Origin: Bacteroidota bacterium
GTDB lineage: Bacteria > Bacteroidota > Ignavibacteria > UBA10030 > UBA8401
Length of the DNA stretch: 8,453 nucleotides
Direction of reading: 5' to 3'
Assembly: GCA_030824295.1 (NCBI GenBank)
Contig: JAVBYA010000207.1
Location: 1-8,453, forward strand
Numbering within the stretch: the first letter of the stretch is position 1; each line of letters begins with the position of its first letter. The translations under genes were made by a program, and so were the position numbers. Positions 1-6,906 of this stretch are shown one piece after another. The notes under the pieces were generated by a model. The model was not told the DNA's origin, ran no database searches, and was given only the letters and a program-made list of their open reading frames with translations.

Positions 1-558
1 GATGAGAGTGTCGATCCGTTCCGTGGTGAGAGGGAAGAGGTATTCCTGTGCGATGAGTTCCGTTGCCTTCAGGTCCAGCCATCCCTCTTCCACCAGCGGC
101 ACGAACAGCGGACACGCTTTGCTGAATACGCTCGTTGTGCCGTCCAGCCGCTGCAGTTCGTTCCGGTACGCATTGCTGTTCACTGTTCCTGCCGTGCCGA
201 TCACCCCGATCCGTTTGTTCCCTGATGACCGCAGCGCCGCTTCCGCGCCAGGGATGATCACCCCGGTCACCGGAAGGTTCGCCCGCTTCTGCACCACATC
301 CAGCGCCACCGCACTCACCGTATTGCACGCCACCACGATCATCTTTACATCTTTGGAGAGCAGGAACTCCGTATCATCCAGCGTGTATTCCCGCACCACC
401 TGCGCGGACTTCGATCCGTACGGCACCCGCGCCGTGTCGCCGAAATAGACGATGTTCTCGTTCGGCAGCTGCTCCAGCAGCGCCCGCACCACGGTCAGCC
501 CGCCGATGCCGGAATCGAACACCCCTATCGCCTTACTGTTGTGTGTGCTATTGGACAT
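1..558 (-). CDS. murI: Glutamate racemase, N-terminal part (gene runs off the left edge)
   Basis: The product interconverts L- and D-glutamate in the cytoplasm without a cofactor, supplying D-glutamate for peptidoglycan. The visible 186 codons begin MSNSTHNSKAIGVFDSGIGG and carry the family's conserved blocks: FDSGIGGL with the active-site Asp at residue 15, the phosphate/substrate-binding PYGSKS at 46-51, and VVACNT with the first catalytic Cys at residue 78. A later block, CPLFVPLVEEGW, is also typical of MurI. The frame is open to base 1, which falls just before the expected GCTHYP segment holding the second catalytic Cys, so roughly the last third of a ~265-residue protein lies outside the window. 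The ATG at 556-558 is the only start that gives the usual short N-terminus. No Shine-Dalgarno sequence precedes it. The gene follows glnD after 68 bp in the same direction and may share its transcript. The family call is secure; completeness cannot be judged. Confidence 0.95.
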   Translation of the reverse strand, partial: MSNSTHNSKAIGVFDSGIGGLTVVRALLEQLPNENIVYFGDTARVPYGSKSAQVVREYTLDDTEFLLSKDVKMIVVACNTVSAVALDVVQKRANLPVTGVIIPGAEAALRSSGNKRIGVIGTAGTVNSNAYRNELQRLDGTTSVFSKACPLFVPLVEEGWLDLKATELIAQEYLFPLTTERIDTLI

Positions 559-626
559 TCTAGTTGTTGCTAATTCAGTTTTGTAATTTTGTAATTTGAT
601 AATCTTGGAATTTGGAATTTCTACGG
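559..626. repeat. AT-rich glnD-murI spacer built of short tandem repeats
   Basis: The 68-bp gap is strikingly AT-rich next to GC-rich genes. It holds two perfect tandem copies of an 8-bp unit, TTTTGTAA, at 579-594, followed by a partial third unit. Two perfect copies of a 7-bp unit, TTGGAAT, lie at 605-618. On the transcribed strand these read as A-rich repeats just upstream of murI, with no purine-rich ribosome-binding site. No terminator hairpin was seen between the two genes, which is compatible with read-through from glnD. Confidence 0.6.
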
Positions 627-3149
627 CTAAAGATCTAGTTGAACATTCATCAACTGATTGACCGTATGCAGGATCTCCTCACGAAGATACTGCTTCTCCG
701 CTTCAGATGAAATCCGCTTCCCGTTCTTCGATACATAGAACGAATCGACGATGCCGTCCCCCCGCGTGGCCAGTTTGGCGGAATCGATGCGCAGTCCGTT
801 CCGCGCGATGATCTCCGTGATCTTGTAGAGGAATCCGGTCATGTCCGGCGCGTAGACGTCGATGATGGTGTGCTTCCCGCTTTCATGGAAGACCGCGTCG
901 ATGCGGACGTTGGGATGGAAGAGCGGTTTCGCTCTGCGGCGCCACCGGCGGTGATACCGTGCGAAGAGCGAATCCAGTTTCTCCGCTCCCTGCAGCGTTG
1001 AGCGGAGGTCGCGGCTGATGGAAGCTTCCTGTTCCGCTGTCAGCGGGAGCTTCGTGGCGCCGTCCACCACACGGAACGTATCGATCACGATGCCGTCCGG
1101 ATAGGTGCTGATCTGCGCATCGAAGATGCTGGCATCATTGGCCGCCAGTACGCCGCAGAGCGTTGCCAGCAGGAATTCCGCATCGCGGGTGACGACCGTG
1201 ACCACCGTATGCGCCTCTTCGTGACGGTACTCCGCGGCCACCACATCCAGCGCAGCAATGAGCGGTTCGCAGCGGCTCCGCACGGCGTCCGCATTCCGCA
1301 CCGGTGTGCCGTCATCTGCATCGTTTGCACCCGCAGTTAGTACACGGCGTGTACGAAGATAGAGGTCCTGCAATAGCATCTCTTTCCATTGGGACCAGAC
1401 ATTCTTATTCACGGCAGAGAGGTCGCTGTAGGTCAGGATGAAGAGCATATCCAGCTGTTCCGGTCTGTTGAAGAGTGCCGCGAACTCCGCGATGGTCGCC
1501 GGGTCGTCCAGATTGCGCCGGAATGCGACCTGTTCCATCGCCAGATGCTGGCGGATCAGGAACGCCACATCGTCGTGCGGGTCTGCGATGCCGAACCGCT
1601 CCTGCACCCCTTTCCATACTCCGACGCCGGTCACTTCGTGCCCCTGCACTCCGATCGGTTTGGCGATGTCGTGGAAGAGGATGGCCAGGTACAGGATCTC
1701 ACGTTGTTCCAGGGAGCGGAGCGTGCGGCCGAGGATGCTGTCGCTTCCCTGCAATTGTTCGGCATGTTCCAGAGCGATGAGTGTATGCGCATCGGTCGTA
1801 TAATAGTGATAGACGCTATGCTGGAAGAAGGCGACCATGCGCCCCCATTCCGGGATGAGTGCGCCCAGAACGTCGTTGTCGTTCATCATTTGGAGCGTAG
1901 CGGCCACGCCGGAGGGAAGGCGGAGGATCTCCATCAGTGCGGCGGCGGCAGCCGGATCATCACTCCGGAAGTACTGCTCGTTCCGTGTGAGTGCATGAAG
2001 GTATGAGTGCAGCTCCGGTGACGGTTCCACGGTGTGAAAACCGCACCAATAATAACTCCGTACCGCATCTGCCGGTGAGGCAAGCGTCGGGGGAGAGGTG
2101 CGGGCACGGAGCTGTCGTTCACCGATCTTGAAATTCGTATCCAGCACCTCTTCGCGACGGATCGACCAGAAGGAAGCTGCCGTGCCGCTGCGGAAGAGAT
2201 CGACGAGCCGTTTGTTCAGCCGGTGGATCGTCCTGGCGTGCAGGAAATACTCACGCATGCATTGTTCGACCGATTCCATCGGCGTGGGACGCTTATATCC
2301 GAGATGATGGGCAACGTCCCGCTGTTTGGCGAACTCCATCACGTCGTTCTGCACACCGGAGAGATAATGCAGTTCGTTCCGCAGACGGAGGATGCCGTCG
2401 AAGGCGCGTGCGCAATCATTCCGTTCGCCGTCCGAGACGACGCCGGTCGTGGCAAGATGATCGAACAAGGCCATGCAGCCGGACCCGAAAGAACGGAACG
2501 GTGTGTCGGTGAAGCATGCCGTATCCGCCGAACGGTGGATCCAAACGAGCGAATGCAGATCACGGATACCGCCGGCGCAGTTCTTCACATTCGGTTCCAG
2601 CAGTTTCACGGAGTGCTCGTACTTCCGGTGCCGCTCATCCACACCGGCGATCACGGCGGAAATGAACTTCCGGTCCTTCCGCTGTGCCACCGCGCCGAGG
2701 AACCGCTCGGTGTATTCGGACATGACGGCGCTGTTGCCGCAGATGTACCGGCTTTCCAGCACCGATGCCCAGACATCCACATCGGTCTGATAGAGATTCA
2801 GACAATCCGCGATGGTGCGGACGGAGTGACCGACGTCGAACCCAAGGTTCCAGAGTGAGTGGAGGAATTTCTGCGCCGTTGCGGCATGGTCCGTTCTCTG
2901 CTTCTCATTCCCGAACAGCACCATCACATCCACATCGCTGTGCGGGGCCATCTCGCACCGGCCGTAACCTCCCAGCGCCACAACGGCGAAGCTGTCCCGC
3001 GACGGCTCCGGCAGCTCGTTCCACAGTTTCGTCAGTGTTGCATCGACCAATTCCGTCAGTTCGGACGCGACCGCAAGTCCGCCGGCACCGCAGCGGTGGA
3101 AACGGAAGATATTTTCGTATTCCCGGGTGAAGAATTCTTTGACAGGCAT
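627..3149 (-). CDS. glnD: Bifunctional [protein-PII] uridylyltransferase / uridylyl-removing enzyme
   Basis: GlnD senses glutamine and adds UMP to, or removes it from, PII signalling proteins, which tunes nitrogen assimilation in the cytoplasm. Numbered from the ATG at 3147-3149 (840 residues; E. coli GlnD is about 890), the order is complete. A nucleotidyltransferase domain has GGYGR at 60-64 and the metal-binding S-D-V-D with Asp72 and Asp74. The conserved linker block LEPNVKNCAGGIRDLH lies near 184-199. An HD phosphohydrolase domain for deuridylylation has QH at 443-444, TTDAH ending at His455 and HD at 493-494. Two C-terminal ACT domains (about 648-695 and 760-811) bind glutamine. All catalytic motifs are present, so both activities are expected. 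An in-frame TTG at 3189-3191 would add 14 residues, but ATG is preferred because MPVKEFFTREYENIF looks like a normal beginning. Neither start has a clear ribosome-binding site. No PII or glutamine synthetase gene is in the window. In some bacteria this family adenylylates PII instead, which the sequence cannot decide. Confidence 0.94.
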   Translation of the reverse strand: MPVKEFFTREYENIFRFHRCGAGGLAVASELTELVDATLTKLWNELPEPSRDSFAVVALGGYGRCEMAPHSDVDVMVLFGNEKQRTDHAATAQKFLHSLWNLGFDVGHSVRTIADCLNLYQTDVDVWASVLESRYICGNSAVMSEYTERFLGAVAQRKDRKFISAVIAGVDERHRKYEHSVKLLEPNVKNCAGGIRDLHSLVWIHRSADTACFTDTPFRSFGSGCMALFDHLATTGVVSDGERNDCARAFDGILRLRNELHYLSGVQNDVMEFAKQRDVAHHLGYKRPTPMESVEQCMREYFLHARTIHRLNKRLVDLFRSGTAASFWSIRREEVLDTNFKIGERQLRARTSPPTLASPADAVRSYYWCGFHTVEPSPELHSYLHALTRNEQYFRSDDPAAAAALMEILRLPSGVAATLQMMNDNDVLGALIPEWGRMVAFFQHSVYHYYTTDAHTLIALEHAEQLQGSDSILGRTLRSLEQREILYLAILFHDIAKPIGVQGHEVTGVGVWKGVQERFGIADPHDDVAFLIRQHLAMEQVAFRRNLDDPATIAEFAALFNRPEQLDMLFILTYSDLSAVNKNVWSQWKEMLLQDLYLRTRRVLTAGANDADDGTPVRNADAVRSRCEPLIAALDVVAAEYRHEEAHTVVTVVTRDAEFLLATLCGVLAANDASIFDAQISTYPDGIVIDTFRVVDGATKLPLTAEQEASISRDLRSTLQGAEKLDSLFARYHRRWRRRAKPLFHPNVRIDAVFHESGKHTIIDVYAPDMTGFLYKITEIIARNGLRIDSAKLATRGDGIVDSFYVSKNGKRISSEAEKQYLREEILHTVNQLMNVQLDL

Positions 3150-3155
3150 ATATGA

Positions 3156-3183
3156 TAGATACAAGAAATGCGGAGAAGTGCAA
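3156..3183 (-). promoter_or_regulatory. Weak candidate promoter immediately before glnD
   Basis: On the minus strand TTGCAC (3183-3178) is followed after 16 bp by TATCTA (3161-3156), a fair match to sigma70-type -35 and -10 boxes. Transcription would begin at about 3149-3150, at the ATG itself, giving a leaderless or nearly leaderless mRNA. That would fit the absence of a ribosome-binding site and would favour the ATG over the TTG at 3191. Such matches are common by chance in AT-rich gaps, so this is only a candidate. Confidence 0.25.
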
Positions 3184-3255
3184 GATTGCAATTCTGCTGA
3201 AGTCTATCGTGCGAGAGAGGGGTGCAGGGAGGTTCTGGTATATCGCCTGGAACGA

Positions 3256-3298
3256 GGACCGTAAACTGCGCTTCCCCTGAAGCGACAGTCTGCGGTCC
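3256..3298. repeat. 43-nt interrupted inverted repeat (stem-loop) upstream of glnD
   Basis: On the plus strand GGACCG (3256-3261) pairs with CGGTCC (3293-3298), ACTG (3265-3268) with CAGT (3286-3289), and CGCTT (3269-3273) with AAGCG (3280-3284). That gives 15 base pairs, with a 3x3 internal loop, one bulged A at 3285 and a six-base loop CCCCTG. The symmetry means it can also form in minus-strand RNA. No T run follows on either strand, so it is not an ordinary intrinsic terminator. It could be a leader structure for glnD, a processing site, or a remnant of a repetitive element. Confidence 0.6.
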
Positions 3299-3353
3299 AC
3301 CGTTCAGGCAACAATTTCTGATGGGAACCGGAGAGGTGATGCATATCCGACTG

Positions 3354-3368
3354 TGAGCAAATTGCTCA
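3354..3368. repeat. 15-nt odd-centred palindrome
   Basis: TGAGCAA (3354-3360), a central A, and TTGCTCA (3362-3368) form a perfect inverted repeat with 7-bp arms. It could be an operator for a dimeric regulator upstream of glnD. The one-base centre argues against an RNA hairpin, because a stem cannot close on a single-base loop without losing pairs. It does not match a regulator consensus I can name with confidence. Confidence 0.4.
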
Positions 3369-3390
3369 AACAAGGATCCGATTGCCATTT

Positions 3391-3417
3391 AGAAAGGTCT
3401 AATGAGAGAAGTCTAAT
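3391..3417 (-). repeat. Imperfect tandem motif, ATTAGACYTYTCT x2
   Basis: Read on the minus strand, ATTAGACTTCTCT (3417-3405) is followed after one base by ATTAGACCTTTCT (3403-3391). The two 13-mers differ at two positions and start 14 bp apart. The first is identical to the plus-strand sequence at 8391-8403. The pair could be direct repeats bound by a regulator, or decayed ends of an insertion sequence or miniature element. No transposase or target-site duplication was seen to decide. Confidence 0.5.
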
Positions 3418-3438
3418 CACGGACAACCGGGTAGCGTA

Positions 3439-6400
3439 TCAGCGCAGTTTTCGCGCAGCAACGGCGACCCCTTTCATGGCAGCGGCGGTCCCGCCGAGAT
3501 TGTCCAGAGCTTCCAGCAGGATGATGTAGGGACCGATACGCACGCGGTGTCCCTGGTCGTCTCTGCCGTCCCAGATCAACGACCCAACAGGAGCGGAAGG
3601 CTCGTTCTGTGCGAGCGTGCGGATGAGCCGTCCGGATACGTCATAGATTCGCAGGCGGATGGTGACGCTGCTTCCGGGAAGCGAATAGCCGATGGAAAGG
3701 AAATCCTCATGCCCGTCCTGGTCCGGTGAGAAGGGATTGGGCTGCAGAGTGAGGGCGGAGGACGTGACCGTCGTGCGGAGCTCGATACTGTTCTGCTTGA
3801 GCGGTGTGGAGAGGAGCGGAGAAACGGATGAGCTCCAATTGCGCGGCTCTTCGGACCGTCCGTTCGGATCGATCCGTTCGAGCGAACGTCCGGCGGTGGA
3901 CAGTGTCCGGAGATGCCACTCCGGCACATACCGTACGGAATCGATCACGGCGCCGGTCAGATCGACAAGAACGAGCTCCTCGCCGCTGTTGCTGAGACTC
4001 AGGGACGGTGCGAAGAGAACGAGCGAATCCAAATTTGGCGGGAGCTCTGAATATATGGACGAGTCGGAAGCGATCAGCACGAATCCGCCGGGCGGTATCC
4101 TGCGGAGAGCGCGGGACAGTGTGATCTCCGTTCTGCTGCCGGAAGAGGAGGGCTGGTCCATTAATTTCCATCCGTCGATGTCAACAGTATCCGCCGAGCG
4201 GTTGAGCAGTTCAACGAATTCGCTCTTGTTCGTCCTCGGTTCGAACAGGATCTCGTTGATGATCATCGTCCGGACGGGGAACCGGAGGGAGGACGATGTG
4301 ACCGCTATGTCGTTCAGCGGCTGCTGGTCCGCGTCGTGGTCGATCCGGGCGAAGAAGCGGCCCAGACCGGGTCGAGTGAGGTTCCAGTCGAAACGCGCGA
4401 AAGAAGAATCCAGCGGCGCCAACGAGGGAAGAGGGAAGGAAGCGATCGCCTCATCGGACACGGGGAGACTGTCCTTGTCCGCATCGTAAAAGAAACGGAC
4501 CACGACATTCTCCATCATGGATCTTCCATGGTTCGTCACAGTCGCGTGCAGACGAAGAACATCACCGGACCGTTCAGCGGTGAAGGAGCGGAATCCCGCA
4601 TCCTGTTCTTTTCGACCGGAGGGGTTCTCCGTGCCGGGACTTGGAAGGTCCGAGCGCCAGTTGAGCGAATCGGAAGTGAGGTCGTCCCGGTCGTACCGCT
4701 GCAGGGAATGGCCGGGCTGCACGAGCCACTGCGGCTGGTAGCGGAGCGAATCCATGGTGCGCCGCGTGCCGTCCCGGAGCACAACGGCATCGGGTGTGGT
4801 ATTGTTCAGGGACGGCACAGCCGCCGCGATGACCAGGACCGTTTCCGGCATCGCAGGATAAGAGGCGAAGAACTGGAGCGGATCGGTCGTGATGATGATG
4901 TACGAACCCGCGGCGACGGTCATCGGCGCTGTACCGAGCGGTGCGTTGGTACTGCCGTTGTCGGCGATCGTCCAACCGGCAAGATCGATTGGAGTGGACG
5001 CTCTATTATAAAGCTCGATCCATTCCGGCATCCCTTCCGGCGGTGCGGACATCACTTCGGTGACGATCACAGAAGCCGCAGGTACGCCGACCGTGAACTC
5101 CATCGCAAGCGTATCGTTGGATGCATCGCCGTCCCCCGCAGCGCCGATGACCGCGGCGCACCGGTACTCTCTTTGCTCCAGACCATTCAGCACAAATTCA
5201 ATGACAGACGAATCTCCGGACGCAAGATCCGCAATGGACCGCTCGCCGGAGACCGTACCGTTCAGTAGCAGGCGGACCGATGCGCCGGTGAGCATCTCCC
5301 TTCCCGCATTGAGCACCGTTACAGTGATCACCGCCGGCGCGCCGGTCACCGGCAGTACCGGAGCGACATGCAGTGAGCGGAGCGCAGCATCGGTCCGCTT
5401 CCGCGTGACCGAATTCACTTCGCCCGGCGTGGATCCTTCCGGGTGGCGCGAAGCGGACCAGGTCGCCGAGTCGGCGGAACGGAATGCCGTGTCGATCCGC
5501 TCCAACGATCTTCCAGTGCCGCCTCCCCATGTGGAGCGATAGGAGAGACTGTCGATCATCGCACCGTAGCGGTCGTACAGAACCACCGCATCGCCGCTGT
5601 TGTTCAGCGCGGAGAACGATGCCTGGAAGAGCGGCGCGGTAATGTCGAAGAACGACCGGAACGTATTCGTATCGGTGGTGACGATCCCGTATCCCCGCGG
5701 GTCGATGCTGCCGTTCCCGCTCAGCACCGCTTTTGTGGAACCGGCATCCGAAAGCCGCCAGCCGGCAAGAGCGAGCGTATCGTCCCCCGGGTTCACGAGT
5801 TCGACCCATTCCGGCATCCCGGCCGCGGGAGTATACATGAACTCGTTGATGAGCACGCTGCTGCTCCGCATGCCGGCGGTCAACACCATACCGATGCTGT
5901 TGTTCAGCGTATCCTCATCGCCGGCGAGCGTCAGCCGGGCGGTGCATGCATGTCGTCCTGCGCGGATCGAGGGGATGGTCAGTGCGATGGTCACCGAATC
6001 CTGCGCAGCCAGCGTCTGATCGAACGGGACCGTCATAATGTGCCGTACCGAGTCGACCAGTTCGATGCTTCCGGTGAATGTTCCGGCCATGGCACGGTTG
6101 ACCACCGAGATGACCAGTGTGACATCATCGCCTTCGCGCGGAGTCGCATTCAAGGAGCGAAACGTCGAGAGCCCAAGATCCGTCACCCGCCGCACGGTGA
6201 TCCGCACATCCTCGATGCGCAGCACTGCTGTTCCCCCGCCTGACGGGTTCCCGACCGACCGCCAGCGGAACCGGATATTCTCCTTTCCGCTGAATGAATC
6301 AGGGAGAGGAGCGGTGCGGCGGAGATATGTACCGTTGTTTCCCGTTGTCAAATACAGCGTGTCGGTGAGCCGGACGGGGAAAAGCGTATCGCTGCCGACG

Positions 6401-6744
6401 GATGCCTCCAAGAGGACTCCGGCAGTGAACGTACTGGTCCGTCGTTCATAGAACTCGATGGAATCCACGACACGTCCGGTAAAAGAGACCGGCGGCGTTG
6501 CCGCCCATTGATGCACCCGTGCATCGGTCGCACTCAGACAATGCGGCGATGAACCGGAGCGGGGTGCAGATGCGGATGTCACGAAATCGCCGGAAGGGTT
6601 GCGCGCAGTGCTGGTCGTCCATCCCGCCGTGAGCTGTGGCGGAGCGGCTGTGTCGAACGATTCCCGGTACAGAACGGTGGAAGGCTGAGCTGCTGCAAAT
6701 ACAGCGGCTGTCAGCAGAAGGATGGTGATCGGTCGGATGTCCAT
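3439..6744 (-). CDS. Secreted multidomain protein with three lamin-tail domains and C-terminal FlgD/T9SS-like domain
   Basis: This 1101-residue protein begins with a signal peptide (hydrophobic about 6-19, probable cleavage after AAA at 17-19), so it is exported. Residues 22-187 form a beta-rich module starting YRESFDT, resembling jelly-roll 'choice-of-anchor' domains. Three similar units follow, each a CARDB-like Ig domain plus a lamin tail domain: about 188-445, 451-707 and 714-985. Each LTD opens with a V-I-x-E core (VLINEFMY, VIVTEVMS, MIINEILF), then E-[WF]-[VI]-E-L, then a GWxxxD strand, and ends near GRSLERID or GHSLQRYD. Residues 997-1101 carry NPFSPDQDG, IYDVSGRLIRTL and WDGRDDQG, as in FlgD/CHU_C-like C-terminal domains of type IX-secreted proteins. 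No catalytic domain is visible; a structural or adhesive surface role is inferred. LTDs also occur beside nucleases, but no nuclease motif was seen. A terminator lies upstream between it and the lipoprotein gene. No ribosome-binding site is evident at the ATG (6742-6744). Confidence 0.88.
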   Translation of the reverse strand: MDIRPITILLLTAAVFAAAQPSTVLYRESFDTAAPPQLTAGWTTSTARNPSGDFVTSASAPRSGSSPHCLSATDARVHQWAATPPVSFTGRVVDSIEFYERRTSTFTAGVLLEASVGSDTLFPVRLTDTLYLTTGNNGTYLRRTAPLPDSFSGKENIRFRWRSVGNPSGGGTAVLRIEDVRITVRRVTDLGLSTFRSLNATPREGDDVTLVISVVNRAMAGTFTGSIELVDSVRHIMTVPFDQTLAAQDSVTIALTIPSIRAGRHACTARLTLAGDEDTLNNSIGMVLTAGMRSSSVLINEFMYTPAAGMPEWVELVNPGDDTLALAGWRLSDAGSTKAVLSGNGSIDPRGYGIVTTDTNTFRSFFDITAPLFQASFSALNNSGDAVVLYDRYGAMIDSLSYRSTWGGGTGRSLERIDTAFRSADSATWSASRHPEGSTPGEVNSVTRKRTDAALRSLHVAPVLPVTGAPAVITVTVLNAGREMLTGASVRLLLNGTVSGERSIADLASGDSSVIEFVLNGLEQREYRCAAVIGAAGDGDASNDTLAMEFTVGVPAASVIVTEVMSAPPEGMPEWIELYNRASTPIDLAGWTIADNGSTNAPLGTAPMTVAAGSYIIITTDPLQFFASYPAMPETVLVIAAAVPSLNNTTPDAVVLRDGTRRTMDSLRYQPQWLVQPGHSLQRYDRDDLTSDSLNWRSDLPSPGTENPSGRKEQDAGFRSFTAERSGDVLRLHATVTNHGRSMMENVVVRFFYDADKDSLPVSDEAIASFPLPSLAPLDSSFARFDWNLTRPGLGRFFARIDHDADQQPLNDIAVTSSSLRFPVRTMIINEILFEPRTNKSEFVELLNRSADTVDIDGWKLMDQPSSSGSRTEITLSRALRRIPPGGFVLIASDSSIYSELPPNLDSLVLFAPSLSLSNSGEELVLVDLTGAVIDSVRYVPEWHLRTLSTAGRSLERIDPNGRSEEPRNWSSSVSPLLSTPLKQNSIELRTTVTSSALTLQPNPFSPDQDGHEDFLSIGYSLPGSSVTIRLRIYDVSGRLIRTLAQNEPSAPVGSLIWDGRDDQGHRVRIGPYIILLEALDNLGGTAAAMKGVAVAARKLR
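3442..3756 (-). other. C-terminal FlgD/CHU_C-like domain, putative type IX sorting signal
   Basis: Residues 997-1101 of the lamin-tail protein begin LQPNPFSPDQDG, a common opening for such domains. They continue with the strand IRLRIYDVSGRLIRTL, the WDGRDDQGHRV turn, and GPYIILLEA. In Bacteroidota and relatives, terminal domains of this pattern direct export through the type IX system or act as its attachment domain. The system's own genes are not in this window, so the sorting role is inferred. Confidence 0.65.
3790..6183 (-). repeat. Three divergent CARDB-like + LTD protein repeat units
   Basis: Three coding units of about 260 residues each occupy 6183-5410, 5394-4624 and 4605-3790. Each starts with a strand of the form D-x-x-[FL]-[RS]-[ST] (DLGLSTFRS, DAALRSLHV, DAGFRSFTA). 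Each continues through an Ig-like fold to an LTD with conserved INE/VTE, EWVEL/EWIEL/EFVEL and LNNSGD-like segments. The copies have diverged strongly at DNA level, which suggests old duplication followed by divergence and not recent slippage. Confidence 0.75.
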
Positions 6745-6833
6745 AGTGCATGAAGGATGCGGACACCGGAGGAAAGATTCAAGAGAATTGCCTTGCTCAG
6801 AGAGGTCGGAAGATATTGTCCGTTCGGGACTTC

Positions 6834-6875
6834 TTTAAAACGACCAGGGCCGCGCGGTATGCCGCACGGCCCTGG
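6834..6875 (-). terminator. Rho-independent terminator of the lipoprotein gene
   Basis: CCAGGGCCG (6844-6852) and CGGCCCTGG (6867-6875) form a perfect 9-bp stem. Inside it, GCGG and CCGC can add four more pairs across one mismatch, leaving a small TATG loop. On the minus strand the stem is followed by TCGTTTTAAAG, a modest T run. On the plus strand no T run follows, so it acts in the minus direction. It lies about 30 bp past the lipoprotein stop and about 90 bp before the next gene's start, separating the two transcripts. Confidence 0.85.
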
Positions 6876-6906
6876 AGTGTTGATCGTTCCGTATGCGAAG
6901 CGGGTT

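Larger units (their letters stand above)
3150..3438. other. Structured intergenic region upstream of glnD
   Basis: This 289-bp gap separates the stop of the lamin-tail protein gene from the preferred glnD start. No credible gene was found in it: the open frames here lack a recognisable product and run into the glnD start in another frame. It contains an interrupted hairpin (3256-3298), a 15-nt palindrome (3354-3368) and an imperfect tandem repeat (3391-3417), each listed separately. It must hold the 3' end of the upstream transcript and, unless the genes are cotranscribed, the glnD promoter. No classic hairpin-plus-T-run terminator was seen for the upstream gene. Confidence 0.6.

Noticed and set aside
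2..448. Plus-strand open frame at the left edge
   Set aside because: It lies opposite murI, whose catalytic motifs are clear on the minus strand; the plus-strand translation is Ser/Thr/Arg-rich with no family resemblance.
3256..3298. Intrinsic terminator for the lamin-tail gene
   Set aside because: The stem is interrupted and no T run follows on either strand. It also lies about 140 bp past the stop codon, so it is listed as an inverted repeat instead.
3056..3388. Minus-strand 110-codon frame spanning the gap before glnD
   Set aside because: It overlaps the glnD start in another frame, has no recognisable product or ribosome-binding site, and passes through the hairpin and palindrome arms.
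4336..5268. Long plus-strand open frame (310 codons) opposite the lamin-tail gene
   Set aside because: It mirrors a well-supported GC-rich gene on the other strand, shows no recognisable domain, and is dominated by Arg/Gly/His as antisense frames of such genes are. The same applies to the plus-strand frames at 5443-6243, 3692-4489, 2223-2858 and 1389-2006.
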